DNA of 64,000 bases, from positions 2,170,001 through 2,234,000 of the forward strand of contig NZ_CP059059.1 of NCBI RefSeq assembly GCF_014217855.1. Direction: 5' to 3'. Below, one piece after another: positions 40,675 through 49,707 of the stretch. The translations under genes were made by a program, and so were the position numbers. The DNA is from Synechococcus sp. HK01-R. Lineage in GTDB: Bacteria > Cyanobacteriota > Cyanobacteriia > PCC-6307 > Cyanobiaceae. Within the stretch, counting starts at the first letter, position 1; each line of letters starts with the position of its first letter. The notes beneath the pieces are model-generated. The model was given only the letters and a program-made list of their open reading frames with translations, made no database searches and was not told where the DNA came from.

Positions 40675-40956
40675 TCAGGCGGCAGCGGGTTGGCCAGCGA
40701 TGTGGCTGGCTTGAACCGCTTCGCTTGCAGCTTCCCTTGCGGCTTCAGTCACGGCGTACTCGCTGACATCCGCTCGCATGCTGAGCAGCTGGCCGTTCAT
40801 CGCCATCTGCCAGATCTCCACCCTGGAATCCTTAGGAGCGTTGAACCAATAGGTTTCCGCGGGCATGACCACCTTCTCCAGATAAAATCGGTTGTCACCG
40901 ATACACTTCAACACCACCATTTTCGGAGTGGTGTTGCTGTAAAGGCAGTCCTGCAT
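40675..40956 (-). CDS. DUF1830 family protein
   Basis: A 93-residue protein with the DUF1830 pattern: CLYSNTTPKMVVLKCIGDNR, FYLEKVVMPAETYWFNAP, VEIWQMAMNGQLLS. The family is restricted to cyanobacteria and of unknown function. The last 25 residues (EYAVTEAAREAASEAVQA onward) are a helical alanine-rich tail not common to the domain. Confidence 0.8.
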   Translation of the reverse strand: MQDCLYSNTTPKMVVLKCIGDNRFYLEKVVMPAETYWFNAPKDSRVEIWQMAMNGQLLSMRADVSEYAVTEAAREAASEAVQASHIAGQPAAA

Positions 40957-41061
40957 GGATCGGTCAGAAGCTCACACCACAGTGGGGGGAACCTGTCGAG
41001 CTGAGTTGTCGGAACCAACACAGAACTAGGGCGTTTTCAGCTTTTTTTCAGAAATCAAATC

Positions 41062-41490
41062 TCAGGCAACGAAGCGACGGTATAGCCAGCGCACAAAACC
41101 GCCGATCACAGGCACCGGGGCAAAGGTCGGTCCAACAAAATCGAAGTAATCACGATGGTCCACGACCTTGCCCTCGGCATTGAACTGGAGGCGGCTGGTG
41201 CCCGGGTAGAGGAACTCAATCCCTTTGATCTTCAGACCCATCTCCCATTCCACAAAGGCGGTGTTCCCCTCGATTGCAATCGCAGCAGGCGCCAGGAACA
41301 CATCATCACAGCGCTGAATGAGCCCGTCCTGAGCAGCGATGTAAGCAGCGATCCCGTGCTTCTCCTGGGTGGGATCTTGAAAATGCACAGCATCGTCGTA
41401 AAGCTCCCGCCACTGGGCCTCGGAGGGAGCGGGCTTGCCGTAAGGCTTGGTGAACAGAGCGCGCAGGCGATCAGCATCGAGACGGTGCAT
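41062..41490 (-). CDS. NTF2-like (SnoaL-type) protein
   Basis: A 142-residue single-domain protein with a cone-shaped NTF2 pattern: RELYDDAVHFQDPTQEKHGI, FVEWEMGLKIKGIEFLYPGT, GKVVDHRDYFDF. The conserved DHRDYFD at the end of strand 5 is typical of SnoaL-like and isomerase-like members. Function cannot be assigned. It lies 65 bp from the dehydrogenase gene on the same strand. Confidence 0.75.
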   Translation of the reverse strand: MHRLDADRLRALFTKPYGKPAPSEAQWRELYDDAVHFQDPTQEKHGIAAYIAAQDGLIQRCDDVFLAPAAIAIEGNTAFVEWEMGLKIKGIEFLYPGTSRLQFNAEGKVVDHRDYFDFVGPTFAPVPVIGGFVRWLYRRFVA

Positions 41491-41555
41491 CAGTCAGGCC
41501 GCGTAGGGGGAATGAAGGGGGCTCAGCCTATGGAGACTGTCGATCAACCGAGACA

Positions 41556-42416
41556 TCAGTCCGAGGCCTGGGTCAGCTCATGCAGAGCTGAGTAATCGCC
41601 CGCATCCAGAGGTGTTCCCTCGGCGCCTGCAAGCAGAGCCGCCAGACCGTCAAGACCGTGGGCATTCACCCCGGCGAGGGCCGCCTCCCTCAGGAAGAGC
41701 TGAAGATCCTTGCGCAGCAGGGCGGTGCTGAAGTTGGGGTCCTCGTAGTGGTGCGACTGCATCCGTTCAAGCTTTTTATCGACGGTGGGGGCGTAGAGCG
41801 CCGATGGCCGCAACACCTCCATGAAACGCTCCACATCCAGCCCGGAAGCCTGAACCAGTCGCAGGGCTAGGGAATAACCGTGGGTGAGGCTTGCAATCAA
41901 CTGGTTGAGCGCGAGCTTGGCAGCGGCACCGGTGCCCACAGCTCCCATCAGACGGGGCTGGGCGGACAGGTGGGCGAGCAGAGAGCTCTGGCGCGCGAAG
42001 GTCTCCTGGTCTCCCCCAGCCATCACCAAAAGAGTGCCCGCTAGGGCCTCCGGGCGGCTACCGAGCACGGGCGCTTCGAGATAGAGGCCCCCTTGCACGC
42101 GAGCCTGAGCGGCCAGCGCCACGCTTTCACTGATCCCCATGGTGCCCATCGGCATCAGGCAGGCTCCCCCAAGCGCTCCAATCCGAGTCACCACCTCAGC
42201 TGTGACTGGACCATCGCGAAGCACCGTGATCACAGTGGCTACCCCCTGAGCAGCCTCCGCGGGATCGTCAACGACCTGCGCACCGGCTTCCGCCAGCAAT
42301 CGGCAGCGGTCAGGGTTGCGATTCCAAACACGCAGGCTGATGCCCTGAGATAAGAGACGCTGAGCAATCGCTGCACCAAGCAAGCCTGTGCCCAGCAAGG
42401 CAACCGTTGTCGTCAA
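41556..42416 (-). CDS. 3-hydroxyisobutyrate dehydrogenase family oxidoreductase
   Basis: A 286-residue enzyme with an N-terminal Rossmann motif GTGLLGAAIAQRLL, the family segment APVLGSRPEALAGTLLVMAGG and a catalytic lysine region GAAAKLALNQLIA. This is the beta-hydroxyacid dehydrogenase family, which reduces small aldehydes (glyoxylate, succinic semialdehyde) or oxidises 3-hydroxyacids. The usual substrate-binding motif GTxG is here GTMGISES; substrate unknown. It overlaps the J-domain gene by ATGA. Confidence 0.88.
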   Translation of the reverse strand: MTTTVALLGTGLLGAAIAQRLLSQGISLRVWNRNPDRCRLLAEAGAQVVDDPAEAAQGVATVITVLRDGPVTAEVVTRIGALGGACLMPMGTMGISESVALAAQARVQGGLYLEAPVLGSRPEALAGTLLVMAGGDQETFARQSSLLAHLSAQPRLMGAVGTGAAAKLALNQLIASLTHGYSLALRLVQASGLDVERFMEVLRPSALYAPTVDKKLERMQSHHYEDPNFSTALLRKDLQLFLREAALAGVNAHGLDGLAALLAGAEGTPLDAGDYSALHELTQASD

Positions 42417-42739
42417 GCAGCGATGGCCTCCATTTCGGGCTGAAGCAGCACGTCGCGGGCATTGTTCAGACGCGTCATCATCTCCGGGTCACCTCCCTTA
42501 TCGGGATGGTGTTGCACAGCGAGCGCTTTGTGGGCACGTTTCACCGCCTGCTCCGTTAAGCGACCGGACAGAGCCAGCCCAAGGGTCTGGCGGGCACAGA
42601 TCGCCTCGAACTCAGGGTCGCGCCCTAGGGGCTGGCGCTCACGCTGATGGTTGGACTGACCCGGTTTGCGTTTGCTGTCCTTTCGACGTCTGCCGGGACC
42701 CTCAGCGGAACCGGTCGATCCGAAGCCGTTGCCAGCCAT
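42413..42739 (-). CDS. J-domain protein
   Basis: A 108-residue protein. The C-terminal half is a J domain with the HPD tripeptide (AVQHHPDKGGDPEMMTRLNN); the N-terminal half is basic and disordered (GRRRKDSKRKPGQSNHQRER). No substrate-binding domain is present, so it is a minimal DnaK cochaperone. It overlaps the dehydrogenase gene, so it is probably co-expressed with it. Confidence 0.85.
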   Translation of the reverse strand: MAGNGFGSTGSAEGPGRRRKDSKRKPGQSNHQRERQPLGRDPEFEAICARQTLGLALSGRLTEQAVKRAHKALAVQHHPDKGGDPEMMTRLNNARDVLLQPEMEAIAA

Positions 42740-42864
42740 TGCGTCGTTTTGAATTCACACCACCTTGCTTGATCGTCGGCCCAGGCTCCGGTGACGCAGC
42801 GAACAGGCAGTCGCTCAGATCGGGGCAGCTCAGATCAGGAAAGCTCAGATCAGGACCATCGGAC

Positions 42865-44106
42865 TCAAGCCAGAAAGGGGCGGGGGTCCTGATCAAAGCG
42901 ATGCTGCAGGGGCAGCGGCTCTGGCTGAGCCGACCCATCCAGAGCCGCGGTGGCTTCAAGGGCCTGTCGAAGGCAGCGAGCACTCAGAAGAGGCATGTCG
43001 CGGGGCACGGAGATCCGATCGCGCAGGTTGCGTAAGGCCAGGGCGGAACCGGGTTCCGGCTGAACAGGTTCCCTGTGCAGCATGCGCGTGAGTGCAGCAC
43101 GAAGGGGCTGATCGAAGCCAGAACCGAGCGAGCTCCGCTGCACCAGGGTGTGGCGATGGCGAAGAACCCGCTCCAGGGCACGATGTTCCGGGGAGGGATT
43201 CGAGCCATCGGAGTCCTGACTCCAACGGGTCTCCCAGTCGGCAATTCCCTCACCGCCATCGATCCGACGAGCCAGGTCCTCCTGAAGAGGATTGGGGTGA
43301 ATCCAGCAGCCCCCCATCTGAGGGGGCAGATCGTGGGCATGGGTGTGAGCATCACTCTGCGTGCCCCGATAGGTCTCTAGCTGCTCGAGGGCTGTGAGCC
43401 AGCGATCGATGCCGGGATGGTGCTCGCGAAGCAGAAATCCCTTGAAGTAGGCGAGTGAGGCGTTCATCCGTTCCACGTAGGGAATGAACACCAGATCGGC
43501 CGTCCCGGGGATCTCCCCAGCCGGAGCCGCGGGATCCAGCCAGGAACCTGCTCCATCCGCCAGGGCTGCTTCCATCTGCATCGCCACGCGCTGAAACTGA
43601 TCACGGGCCAACGCGTCCTGGCGTTCACTGAGCCCCGGAGAGCAGAGCCACAAACACCAGGCGCGGAAGAGACGTCGCTCCAGGTCTCGCAAGCGGCGGA
43701 CCGCTGGATCTTGCATCCCGGCGCCCAAGGCACCGAAGGTCTGCTCAAGCGCTTCAAGAATTCGATCGCTTTCGGTGATCAGACGAGCGTCGATTTCAAG
43801 AGCTGGAAGCATTCCTGAAGGCACCTTGGCGGTGAACCAGGGTTCTTTGGGGCCGTAACAGCGCATCGTCACCTTGCGGATCCGGTAGGGAATCCGCCGG
43901 AACTCCAGCCAGAGCCAGACCTTCTGGCAGTAGGGACACCAGGCATGGTGATCGCGGTAGAGCGTGACCCGCACAGCGGACTCCGGCTCGCCGAACAGAC
44001 GCAGGACGGCCTGAGCGTTGGTGGGGCCGTGCACACGCTCGGCTGGCTCAGGAGCAAGGGCGAGAAGTTGCTCCCAGCTCAACGCATTGCTGGAGGCCGT
44101 CACCAT
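42865..44106 (-). CDS. Glutathione S-transferase domain protein with CPYC motif
   Basis: A 413-residue protein (ATG 44106; a start 15 bp upstream is possible). The thioredoxin-like N-terminal domain has YRDHHAWCPYCQKVWLWLEF, with a glutaredoxin-type CPYC centre and the GST pattern VPSGMLPALEID and ESDRILEAL. The all-helical C-terminal domain is extended by about 150 residues (from about 260 to the end) that match no family I recognise. It probably reduces or conjugates with glutathione in stress defence. Confidence 0.8.
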   Translation of the reverse strand: MVTASSNALSWEQLLALAPEPAERVHGPTNAQAVLRLFGEPESAVRVTLYRDHHAWCPYCQKVWLWLEFRRIPYRIRKVTMRCYGPKEPWFTAKVPSGMLPALEIDARLITESDRILEALEQTFGALGAGMQDPAVRRLRDLERRLFRAWCLWLCSPGLSERQDALARDQFQRVAMQMEAALADGAGSWLDPAAPAGEIPGTADLVFIPYVERMNASLAYFKGFLLREHHPGIDRWLTALEQLETYRGTQSDAHTHAHDLPPQMGGCWIHPNPLQEDLARRIDGGEGIADWETRWSQDSDGSNPSPEHRALERVLRHRHTLVQRSSLGSGFDQPLRAALTRMLHREPVQPEPGSALALRNLRDRISVPRDMPLLSARCLRQALEATAALDGSAQPEPLPLQHRFDQDPRPFLA

Positions 44107-44233
44107 CGCAACTCCAACCACTCCAGCGATCGAGGGCTAAAGGATGGCAGAAAAAAAGCGCCCGCTGGTGTGAGGAAGACGAGCGCCGATTTCCCAGCCC
44201 CATGGTTAACGCCTCGTAAAGACGTCCGGCTGT

Positions 44234-44959
44234 TCAATCCGCTACCGAATCGAGCACAAAGCGATAACGCACATCCCCAAGGCGTAAGCGCTCGATGGCC
44301 TCATTGACGCGATCCATCGGCAGACGTTCCACCTGAGGGCGAATGTCATGACGCCGGCAGAACTCCACCATCTTCAGCAAGCTCGCGGGCGACGAGGTGG
44401 GACTACCGGTGATCGATCGCCGCGACGCAATCAGATCAAAGGCACCCACGCTGATCGGCTCCAGCACAGCGCCAAGCTGATGCAAGCGACCGAGGGGGGC
44501 GAGTGAGGCCATCACTGCCGACCAGTCGAGGGATTGGTTCACCGTATTGATCACGAGATCGAAGCGACCGGCGCAATCGGGCAACGCCTCCAACAGCTCC
44601 ACGTGATGGGCACCGAAGCGCCTCGCCTCCTCCGCCTTGCCGAGGTTCGTCGTGAGGGCCGTGACCTCACAACCCCAAGCGCGGGCGAACTGCAGGGCCA
44701 TATGCCCGAGTCCCCCAACGCCGATCACAGCCACACGACCCACCACCTCAAGCCCCGGCACCAGCGGATAGGCACTCATCCCCCAGTGGTTGTCGAGCAT
44801 CGACAGGTCGCTGTGACAGAGGCCGCAATGCAACACCTGCAGCAGCAGCTCATCACGGGCAGGCTCGAGCATCGGCCGCTCAGCCCGCTCAAGGGGAGCA
44901 CCGGCCTCGCGGGCCTGCCAGACAGTGACGCCCATCGGACGACGCAGCAGAAGACCCAC
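44234..44959 (-). CDS. Alcohol dehydrogenase (zinc type) with internal deletion
   Basis: A 241-residue protein of a family normally about 340 residues. It starts normally (LHCGLCHSDLSMLDNHWGMS) and ends normally (GVIGVGGLGHM-type AVIGVGGLGHMALQFARAWG to FVLDSVAD), but PGLEVVGR is joined directly to VAVIGVGGLG. The roughly 100 residues carrying the structural zinc cysteines and the third catalytic ligand are gone, and the catalytic histidine of PGHEVVG is replaced by leucine. The reading frame is intact, but alcohol dehydrogenase activity is not expected; the NADP-binding half may fold. Confidence 0.75.
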   Translation of the reverse strand: MGLLLRRPMGVTVWQAREAGAPLERAERPMLEPARDELLLQVLHCGLCHSDLSMLDNHWGMSAYPLVPGLEVVGRVAVIGVGGLGHMALQFARAWGCEVTALTTNLGKAEEARRFGAHHVELLEALPDCAGRFDLVINTVNQSLDWSAVMASLAPLGRLHQLGAVLEPISVGAFDLIASRRSITGSPTSSPASLLKMVEFCRRHDIRPQVERLPMDRVNEAIERLRLGDVRYRFVLDSVAD

Positions 44960-45146
44960 GTTCTAGTCACCCAGCGCAGCAAAGCCCGCCCCAGGACACA
45001 CAACCAACACCGATCAGCGTTGACACATTTGTACTAGCCACCTAGAACAGGTGTATCAGCGACGGACCAATGGCTCCCAGCTCCCCCTACGCACCGTTTA
45101 AGGCCGAGGACTGGATGCGCGCCTCCGTCATCACGCCCCGCAAGCG

Positions 45147-45395
45147 ATGCCAAGGCACGGTTGGATCCAAGACCCCCACACCAGCGACACGAAGCGTTTC
45201 CACGCCGATGAAAAAAGCTGGCATCGCGATCCACGCGTGTTCGTGGATTCAGGGCGACCTCTTCCAGGTCAGCCCCCTTTGCTGAAAAACAGAGTGCACC
45301 TTCGCCGGGAAACCGCTGAATTGCTTTGGCGCGAACTGCTTCGCGTGGGCTGGCGCACCTGCGAGCCCCAGTGGGGCAGCGATGCAGATATTTGA
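45147..45395 (+). CDS. DUF1651 family protein
   Basis: An 82-residue protein with the picocyanobacterial DUF1651 pattern: HGWIQDPHTSDTKRFHADEK, RDPRVFVDSGRPLPGQPPLL, LLWRELLRVGWRTCEPQWG. The function is unknown. Start is ATG 45147; another frame at 45070 overlaps its beginning and is not supported. Confidence 0.82.
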   Translation: MPRHGWIQDPHTSDTKRFHADEKSWHRDPRVFVDSGRPLPGQPPLLKNRVHLRRETAELLWRELLRVGWRTCEPQWGSDADI

Positions 45396-45400
45396 GCGAT

Positions 45401-45697
45401 TCAGCTGAAGCGGTAATGCTTGCGCACGGGTTGGTGCACGTCCCAGGTGCATTGCAACCCTTTGGGAAATTCGACCAAATCTCCTGCGCCAAAGCTCACG
45501 GGCTCACCCATTTCTGGAGTCACAGTGACGGCTCCTTCCAGCAGCAGGCAGGTCTCATGCTGCTCATAGTGCCAGGGGAACCGGCTCACTTCACAGCCCC
45601 AGATCGGCCAGTCCCTCGCCCCCAAAGCAATGATCACGCTTTCGGGGCAGGGAGAGGTCACACGAATCGCCACAGCATCAGCAGCAGTCCTGATCAA
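45401..45697 (-). CDS. Cupin-domain protein coupled to the PaO-like oxygenase
   Basis: A 98-residue cupin. The two cupin motifs are WHYEQHETCLLLEGAVTVTP and GAGDLVEFPKGLQCTWDVHQ; the metal ligands appear as His-His/Glu in motif 1. The start is a TTG whose bases overlap the TGA stop of the upstream oxygenase, so the two are translated together. Similar EutQ-type cupins act in metal-dependent small-molecule chemistry; here function is unknown. Confidence 0.8.
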   Translation of the reverse strand: MIRTAADAVAIRVTSPCPESVIIALGARDWPIWGCEVSRFPWHYEQHETCLLLEGAVTVTPEMGEPVSFGAGDLVEFPKGLQCTWDVHQPVRKHYRFS

Positions 45698-47013
45698 CCA
45701 TGATTACGCGGCGCCAGGCCATCTCCTGCCAGCAGTCCCCGCTCCCAACGTGACACCTGCCGCATCACCAGGCCAGTCGCGATTGCCAGCAGCACGCCGA
45801 GGAGGCTGAGGGCGCCCAACTGACCAAGTCCAATCAGCACCGCCGACAACCAGAGCCCACCCCAAAGCCAGGGCTTCAAGGCCCGCAAGCGCTTGAGAGC
45901 CTGCGCACAGCTGCGGCACTGTCGAGTGTGACTGTTGTAGCGATCCATCAGGCTCTCCAGTCCCTGCCGCGGCGGCAGAACTTGACCAGCGAACGGCTCC
46001 CCACCATGGGCCTTGACCCAGCGATGCAGAGCCGCCACGTAGCGATCAGCTGCTGTCGGCAAGTAAAAGGCCCGCTCCACCGCGGCACTGCCACCCGCCG
46101 CCGCCAAGACCCGCTCCTGCCAATGCAGGAACACCTGATCGTCTTCCAACACCTTGTGATTGCCGATGTGCTGCAGCCAGCGGGGCCTCAAGCCCAGCAG
46201 CAGCCTCGGAGCCGCAGCCTCAAACTGAAATGGGAAGCGGGCGAAGAGGCGGCACTCACCACGACGAATCGGCACCGCATACACCACCGTGAGAATTCGG
46301 CCAAATCCCTTGGCCGTCAGGTCATGCCACATCAGTTGAGGGGCACGGAAGCGCGTGAGCTGGGAACCAAGACGCCCCCGTCTCGGCCCCTCCTCCCACA
46401 GCCCCTCAAATCCGTCATCGCCCTCTCGCGTGATCTCCAGCTCAACGGGAGCGGCATTCTCCCGCCGCCCCACCGTGCGGTGGTGGGTGAAGGGCACATG
46501 ACTCACATCCAGCACGTTCTCCAGCAGGGTGAGCGCATCCATCGGCAGATCCCGGAAGGTGTCCTGCACAATCCAGCCATCGGCCCAGCCGGCACCCTCC
46601 TCCCGCAATAGGGGCACCAACGGAAGGGTCTGCGGATTGGCCGAGGCCGGATCGCCGCTCCACACAAACAGAAGTCCCTGCCCCGTCGCCGTCGGAAGCG
46701 CCTGGCAGCTGGATCGACGAGCCTCCGGCGCGGCCCCATCCCCCATCTGGGGGATACTGCGGCAGGTGCCAGAGCCATCGAAGCTCCAACCGTGATAAGG
46801 GCACTCCAACTGCCCAGCCCCATTGATGCGTCCCTCACTCAGGGGCACGAATCGATGCGGACAGACGTCTTCAAAGGCACGCCAAAGCCCAGACTCCCGA
46901 TCCCACCAAATCACCAAATCCCTCTCGAGCAGGGTGAAGCGAGCGGGCCTCAAAGGGTCGAGATCGCGCAGGTAGGCCACGGGCCACCACTGATCGCTCC
47001 AGCTGGGGGGCAT
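45694..47013 (-). CDS. Rieske oxygenase of the PaO/Tic55 type
   Basis: A 439-residue membrane-associated oxygenase. Rieske ligands: CPHRFVPLSEGR and LECPYHGWSFDG. Non-haem iron site: ENVLDVSHVPFTHHRT (D, H, H). After the catalytic domain comes the signature C-x2-C (CRSCAQAL) and two C-terminal helices, as in pheophorbide a oxygenase, Lls1 and Tic55. Cyanobacterial members may act on chlorophyll breakdown products or other tetrapyrroles, inferred from the family. ATG 47011-47013 chosen. It is divergent from the bestrophin gene and translationally coupled to a cupin. Confidence 0.88.
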   Translation of the reverse strand: MPPSWSDQWWPVAYLRDLDPLRPARFTLLERDLVIWWDRESGLWRAFEDVCPHRFVPLSEGRINGAGQLECPYHGWSFDGSGTCRSIPQMGDGAAPEARRSSCQALPTATGQGLLFVWSGDPASANPQTLPLVPLLREEGAGWADGWIVQDTFRDLPMDALTLLENVLDVSHVPFTHHRTVGRRENAAPVELEITREGDDGFEGLWEEGPRRGRLGSQLTRFRAPQLMWHDLTAKGFGRILTVVYAVPIRRGECRLFARFPFQFEAAAPRLLLGLRPRWLQHIGNHKVLEDDQVFLHWQERVLAAAGGSAAVERAFYLPTAADRYVAALHRWVKAHGGEPFAGQVLPPRQGLESLMDRYNSHTRQCRSCAQALKRLRALKPWLWGGLWLSAVLIGLGQLGALSLLGVLLAIATGLVMRQVSRWERGLLAGDGLAPRNHG

Positions 47014-47074
47014 CGTCAGGACACAGGTGGCGTCATGATCGCCCCATGGGCAGCAACACCGTGACCTCAAGCCG

Positions 47075-48007
47075 ATGATCGAATCCGGCACCTACGGCAA
47101 TCCGCCGCGCACACGGCGTCAGGACTATTCGCATGTCCTCCTGCAGCTGCTGAGCCGCATGCGCTACGACCTGCTCGTGCTGGTGGCCGTGACCGGCCTG
47201 GTGATGCGTGATGTCATCCCAAGGGGATGGGTGGAAAGCGATGAGATCGTGCGCATCCTTGGCATCGCCGTGTCGATCTTCATCGGTTTTCGCAACACCC
47301 AGGCGATCAGTCGCTGGTGGGAAGCGCGCAAGCTCTGGGGATCCATGGTCAACCACAGCCGCAGTTGGGCTGACACCCTCGCCGCCCACCTTCCCGCTTC
47401 CCCCGCCGGCCGGCGCTGGTCCAGATCGCTGGTTCGCCTGCAGGTGGCGATCGTTTGGCAACTGAACTTCCAGCTGCGCAACTATTGGCATCGGGATCTG
47501 CGCAGCCTTCAGAACGGACTGCTCGAAGGCCTGCGGCTGCCAAGCACAACCAACCTGCGTCAACTCGGGATGCAGCGGGGGCTCTGGTTGCAGCGCCTTC
47601 ACGACGAAGGCTTGATCGATGGCTGGGGGCGACAGCAACTGATGGAGTTGGGCAATGCCTGCACCGATGAGATCGGAGGCCTGGAGCGCATCCGCAACAC
47701 TCCCCTGCCGGCGTCCTACGACGTGTTCGTGCGGGTCATCAACTGGGTCTTCGGGATCCAGTTGATGCTCAGCTTCCACTACCAGGACGCAGGGCGCTTC
47801 AGCAGCTTCAACGGTTTCATGATCATGCTCTGCTTCCTGATGGCCGAGCGGATCGGCGCCTACGTGGAGGGCCCCTTTGATGCCGATGGCAGCAGCTTCT
47901 CGTTACCTCTCAACAGCATCTGTCTCACCATCAGCCGCGACCTGCTCGGCTCAGAGACCGATCATGTGCTTCACCTGCAGTCGCAGGATCCCGTGCGCTG
48001 GACCTAA
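47075..48007 (+). CDS. Bestrophin-like (UPF0187) channel
   Basis: A 310-residue membrane protein. The N-terminal helix follows HVLLQLLSRMRYDLLVLVAV; the family signature is SIFIGFRNTQAISRWWEARK, with INWVFGIQLMLSFHYQDAGR and EGPFDADGSSFSLPLNSICL. The family includes anion channels; in cyanobacteria and algae some bestrophins carry chloride or bicarbonate across thylakoids, which is only a possibility here. It is divergent from the PaO-like gene. Confidence 0.88.
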   Translation: MIESGTYGNPPRTRRQDYSHVLLQLLSRMRYDLLVLVAVTGLVMRDVIPRGWVESDEIVRILGIAVSIFIGFRNTQAISRWWEARKLWGSMVNHSRSWADTLAAHLPASPAGRRWSRSLVRLQVAIVWQLNFQLRNYWHRDLRSLQNGLLEGLRLPSTTNLRQLGMQRGLWLQRLHDEGLIDGWGRQQLMELGNACTDEIGGLERIRNTPLPASYDVFVRVINWVFGIQLMLSFHYQDAGRFSSFNGFMIMLCFLMAERIGAYVEGPFDADGSSFSLPLNSICLTISRDLLGSETDHVLHLQSQDPVRWT

Positions 48008-48009
48008 CC

Positions 48010-48414
48010 ATGGACTCTCTGCTCCGTCTCACCCTGCCGATGATCCTGGGGCTCCTGCACCTGATCGGGCCGGTTCCCGCCGACCTTGGTGTTCACCAGA
48101 GGCAACTCAGTCCTTGCACCTCGAGCGCCCACTGCGCCCGCCAGGTCTGGAGCGTGAGCGATCCGCAGCAGGCGCTCAACAGCCTGGCTGCCCAGCTCAG
48201 CGAGGCCCCACGAACAGTGGTTGAGGAGCGCAGCAACGACTATCTGCATGCCACTTGCAGCAGTCGACTGTTCGGCTTTGTCGACGATCTCGAGCTTTAT
48301 GCAGACCAAGACAACCAGCAGCTGCAAGCCCGATCCGTCTCGAGACTCGGGGATTCCGATCTAGGCGTGAACGCTCGGCGCCTGGAGGACCTCCATCAGC
48401 AACTGAGCAGTTGA
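48010..48414 (+). CDS. DUF1499 family protein
   Basis: A 134-residue protein: signal or anchor (LLRLTLPMILGLLHLIGPV), the pattern LSPCTSSAHC, then YLHATCSSRLFGFVDDLELY and VRS-like ARSVSRLGDSDLGVNARRL, which are the hallmarks of DUF1499. It lies 2 bp after the bestrophin gene and is likely co-transcribed. Its end overlaps the convergent FAD oxidoreductase gene by 19 bp. Family function unknown. Confidence 0.88.
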   Translation: MDSLLRLTLPMILGLLHLIGPVPADLGVHQRQLSPCTSSAHCARQVWSVSDPQQALNSLAAQLSEAPRTVVEERSNDYLHATCSSRLFGFVDDLELYADQDNQQLQARSVSRLGDSDLGVNARRLEDLHQQLSS

Positions 48415-49529
48415 TCGGACAGGTCAAGGGCACTTTGAAGCGCCCCCTCGGCGAGCCCGTACCCAGAGCCAGCAATCCAATCGCCACAGAAACCCACCTG
48501 GCTTTGGGGACACCACTGCAGGGACTGGGGCAGTCTCCGACCAGTCGGCCGAGCCGCCCCCCAACGCATGACCCCCAATGATCGGGCCTGGGGCAACAAG
48601 CGCTCGAGTTCAGGCCAGGGAGCCAGGAGTTCCGGGAGCTGAGCGCGAAGCCGAGTCTCCTGTGCTGCGATCAAGGTGGGTTGACTTTCAGGGGTGATCG
48701 CCTGCCCATCATCGAGACCATGCACCACCAAACCGAGCCGTCCATCCCCTTGCCGTTGCAAGACCAGACGTTCGACACCGAAGCGTTCCCGTGCTGAGGC
48801 CGTCAGCCAAATCTGCCGAGGCAACGACGCATCACTGCCAGGAAGCTCCAGCATGAGATTCCAACGCACCGACGCGTCTAAATCAGCGATGGTTGCCAGG
48901 GCCTGATCCAGCTGTGGATCCGCTCCAACCGGCACCGCTGCACGAAGCGGCACCTCAGTCCAACCCAGCATGGCCAGGGAACGGGGATGGGCCAGGAGGG
49001 TCCCGGTCAGGACAAGTGAGCGAGCCTGCCAGGTGTCATCGAGCAGCCAGGCCTCGGGGCGACGCCGCAAGCGCTGGATCCGGGTGCCGTAGTGGGCCTG
49101 GGTGCCGGCTCCGCCAGCGCTGAGCAGCGCTTCCGCCACCGTCGCCATCGTCGGCTGACCACGCCAACGATGGCCAACCAGCTGTGGATCATCGGGTAGA
49201 GCCGTGACTCCTCCATCGGGATCCAAGCCAACAACCGGTTCCCGATCGGGCACCAGAACCCCTTGGATTTGCAGCGACTCCAGCAGTTTGGCCAGAGGCC
49301 CTGTGGGCTCGCCCGTCATGGTGAGAGTGGGAGCCCCATGGTCCAGCCGCCAACAGGGATCCTCACGGCGCCGCCTGGTCGCGGCTCGACCTCCCGGCCC
49401 GCGGCCTGCCTCCAGGACGAGGATCGTGCCCTGATAACCGCCAGCCCGCAGGCCTGCCACCAGGGCTGCGCCGGACAAACCAGCACCAATAACGGCCAGG
49501 TCTACGGGCCGCTGCTTGGACAGATCCAT
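48396..49529 (-). CDS. FAD-dependent oxidoreductase (renalase/amine-oxidase-like)
   Basis: A 377-residue flavoprotein: N-terminal dinucleotide fold DLAVIGAGLSGAALVAGLRA, the second FAD contact EAGRGPGGRAATRR, the small-molecule domain and the C-terminal FAD segment GFCGDWIAGSGYGLAEGALQ. It belongs to the NAD(P)/FAD-dependent family that includes renalase and amine oxidases. Substrate unknown; the GRAATRR motif (instead of the GGR of amine oxidases) is typical of the renalase-like bacterial branch. Confidence 0.85.
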   Translation of the reverse strand: MDLSKQRPVDLAVIGAGLSGAALVAGLRAGGYQGTILVLEAGRGPGGRAATRRRREDPCWRLDHGAPTLTMTGEPTGPLAKLLESLQIQGVLVPDREPVVGLDPDGGVTALPDDPQLVGHRWRGQPTMATVAEALLSAGGAGTQAHYGTRIQRLRRRPEAWLLDDTWQARSLVLTGTLLAHPRSLAMLGWTEVPLRAAVPVGADPQLDQALATIADLDASVRWNLMLELPGSDASLPRQIWLTASARERFGVERLVLQRQGDGRLGLVVHGLDDGQAITPESQPTLIAAQETRLRAQLPELLAPWPELERLLPQARSLGVMRWGAARPTGRRLPQSLQWCPQSQVGFCGDWIAGSGYGLAEGALQSALDLSDQLLSC

Positions 49530-49596
49530 GCTTAAAGGACCTCCTCCATGCTGTGGACGACCGCTTGAACCATCACCGGGATCGTTGTTAGCGCAT

Positions 49597-49621
49597 AAAA
49601 AAGACGGGTGGCGGCCCGTCT
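49597..49621 (-). terminator. Intrinsic terminator of the NAD(P)-binding gene
   Basis: Minus strand: AGACGGG / CCCGTCT stem with loop CCGCCA, then TTTTTT. It ends transcription from 49708-50370 before the FAD oxidoreductase gene. Confidence 0.88.
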
Positions 49622-49707
49622 CCCATCTCCCGACGTGACGTCTCGAAGGTTGTCCCTCCCGACAGAGCTGTTATCGCGCAACCCGACCAGGGTGGCTGTA
49701 GGAACAA

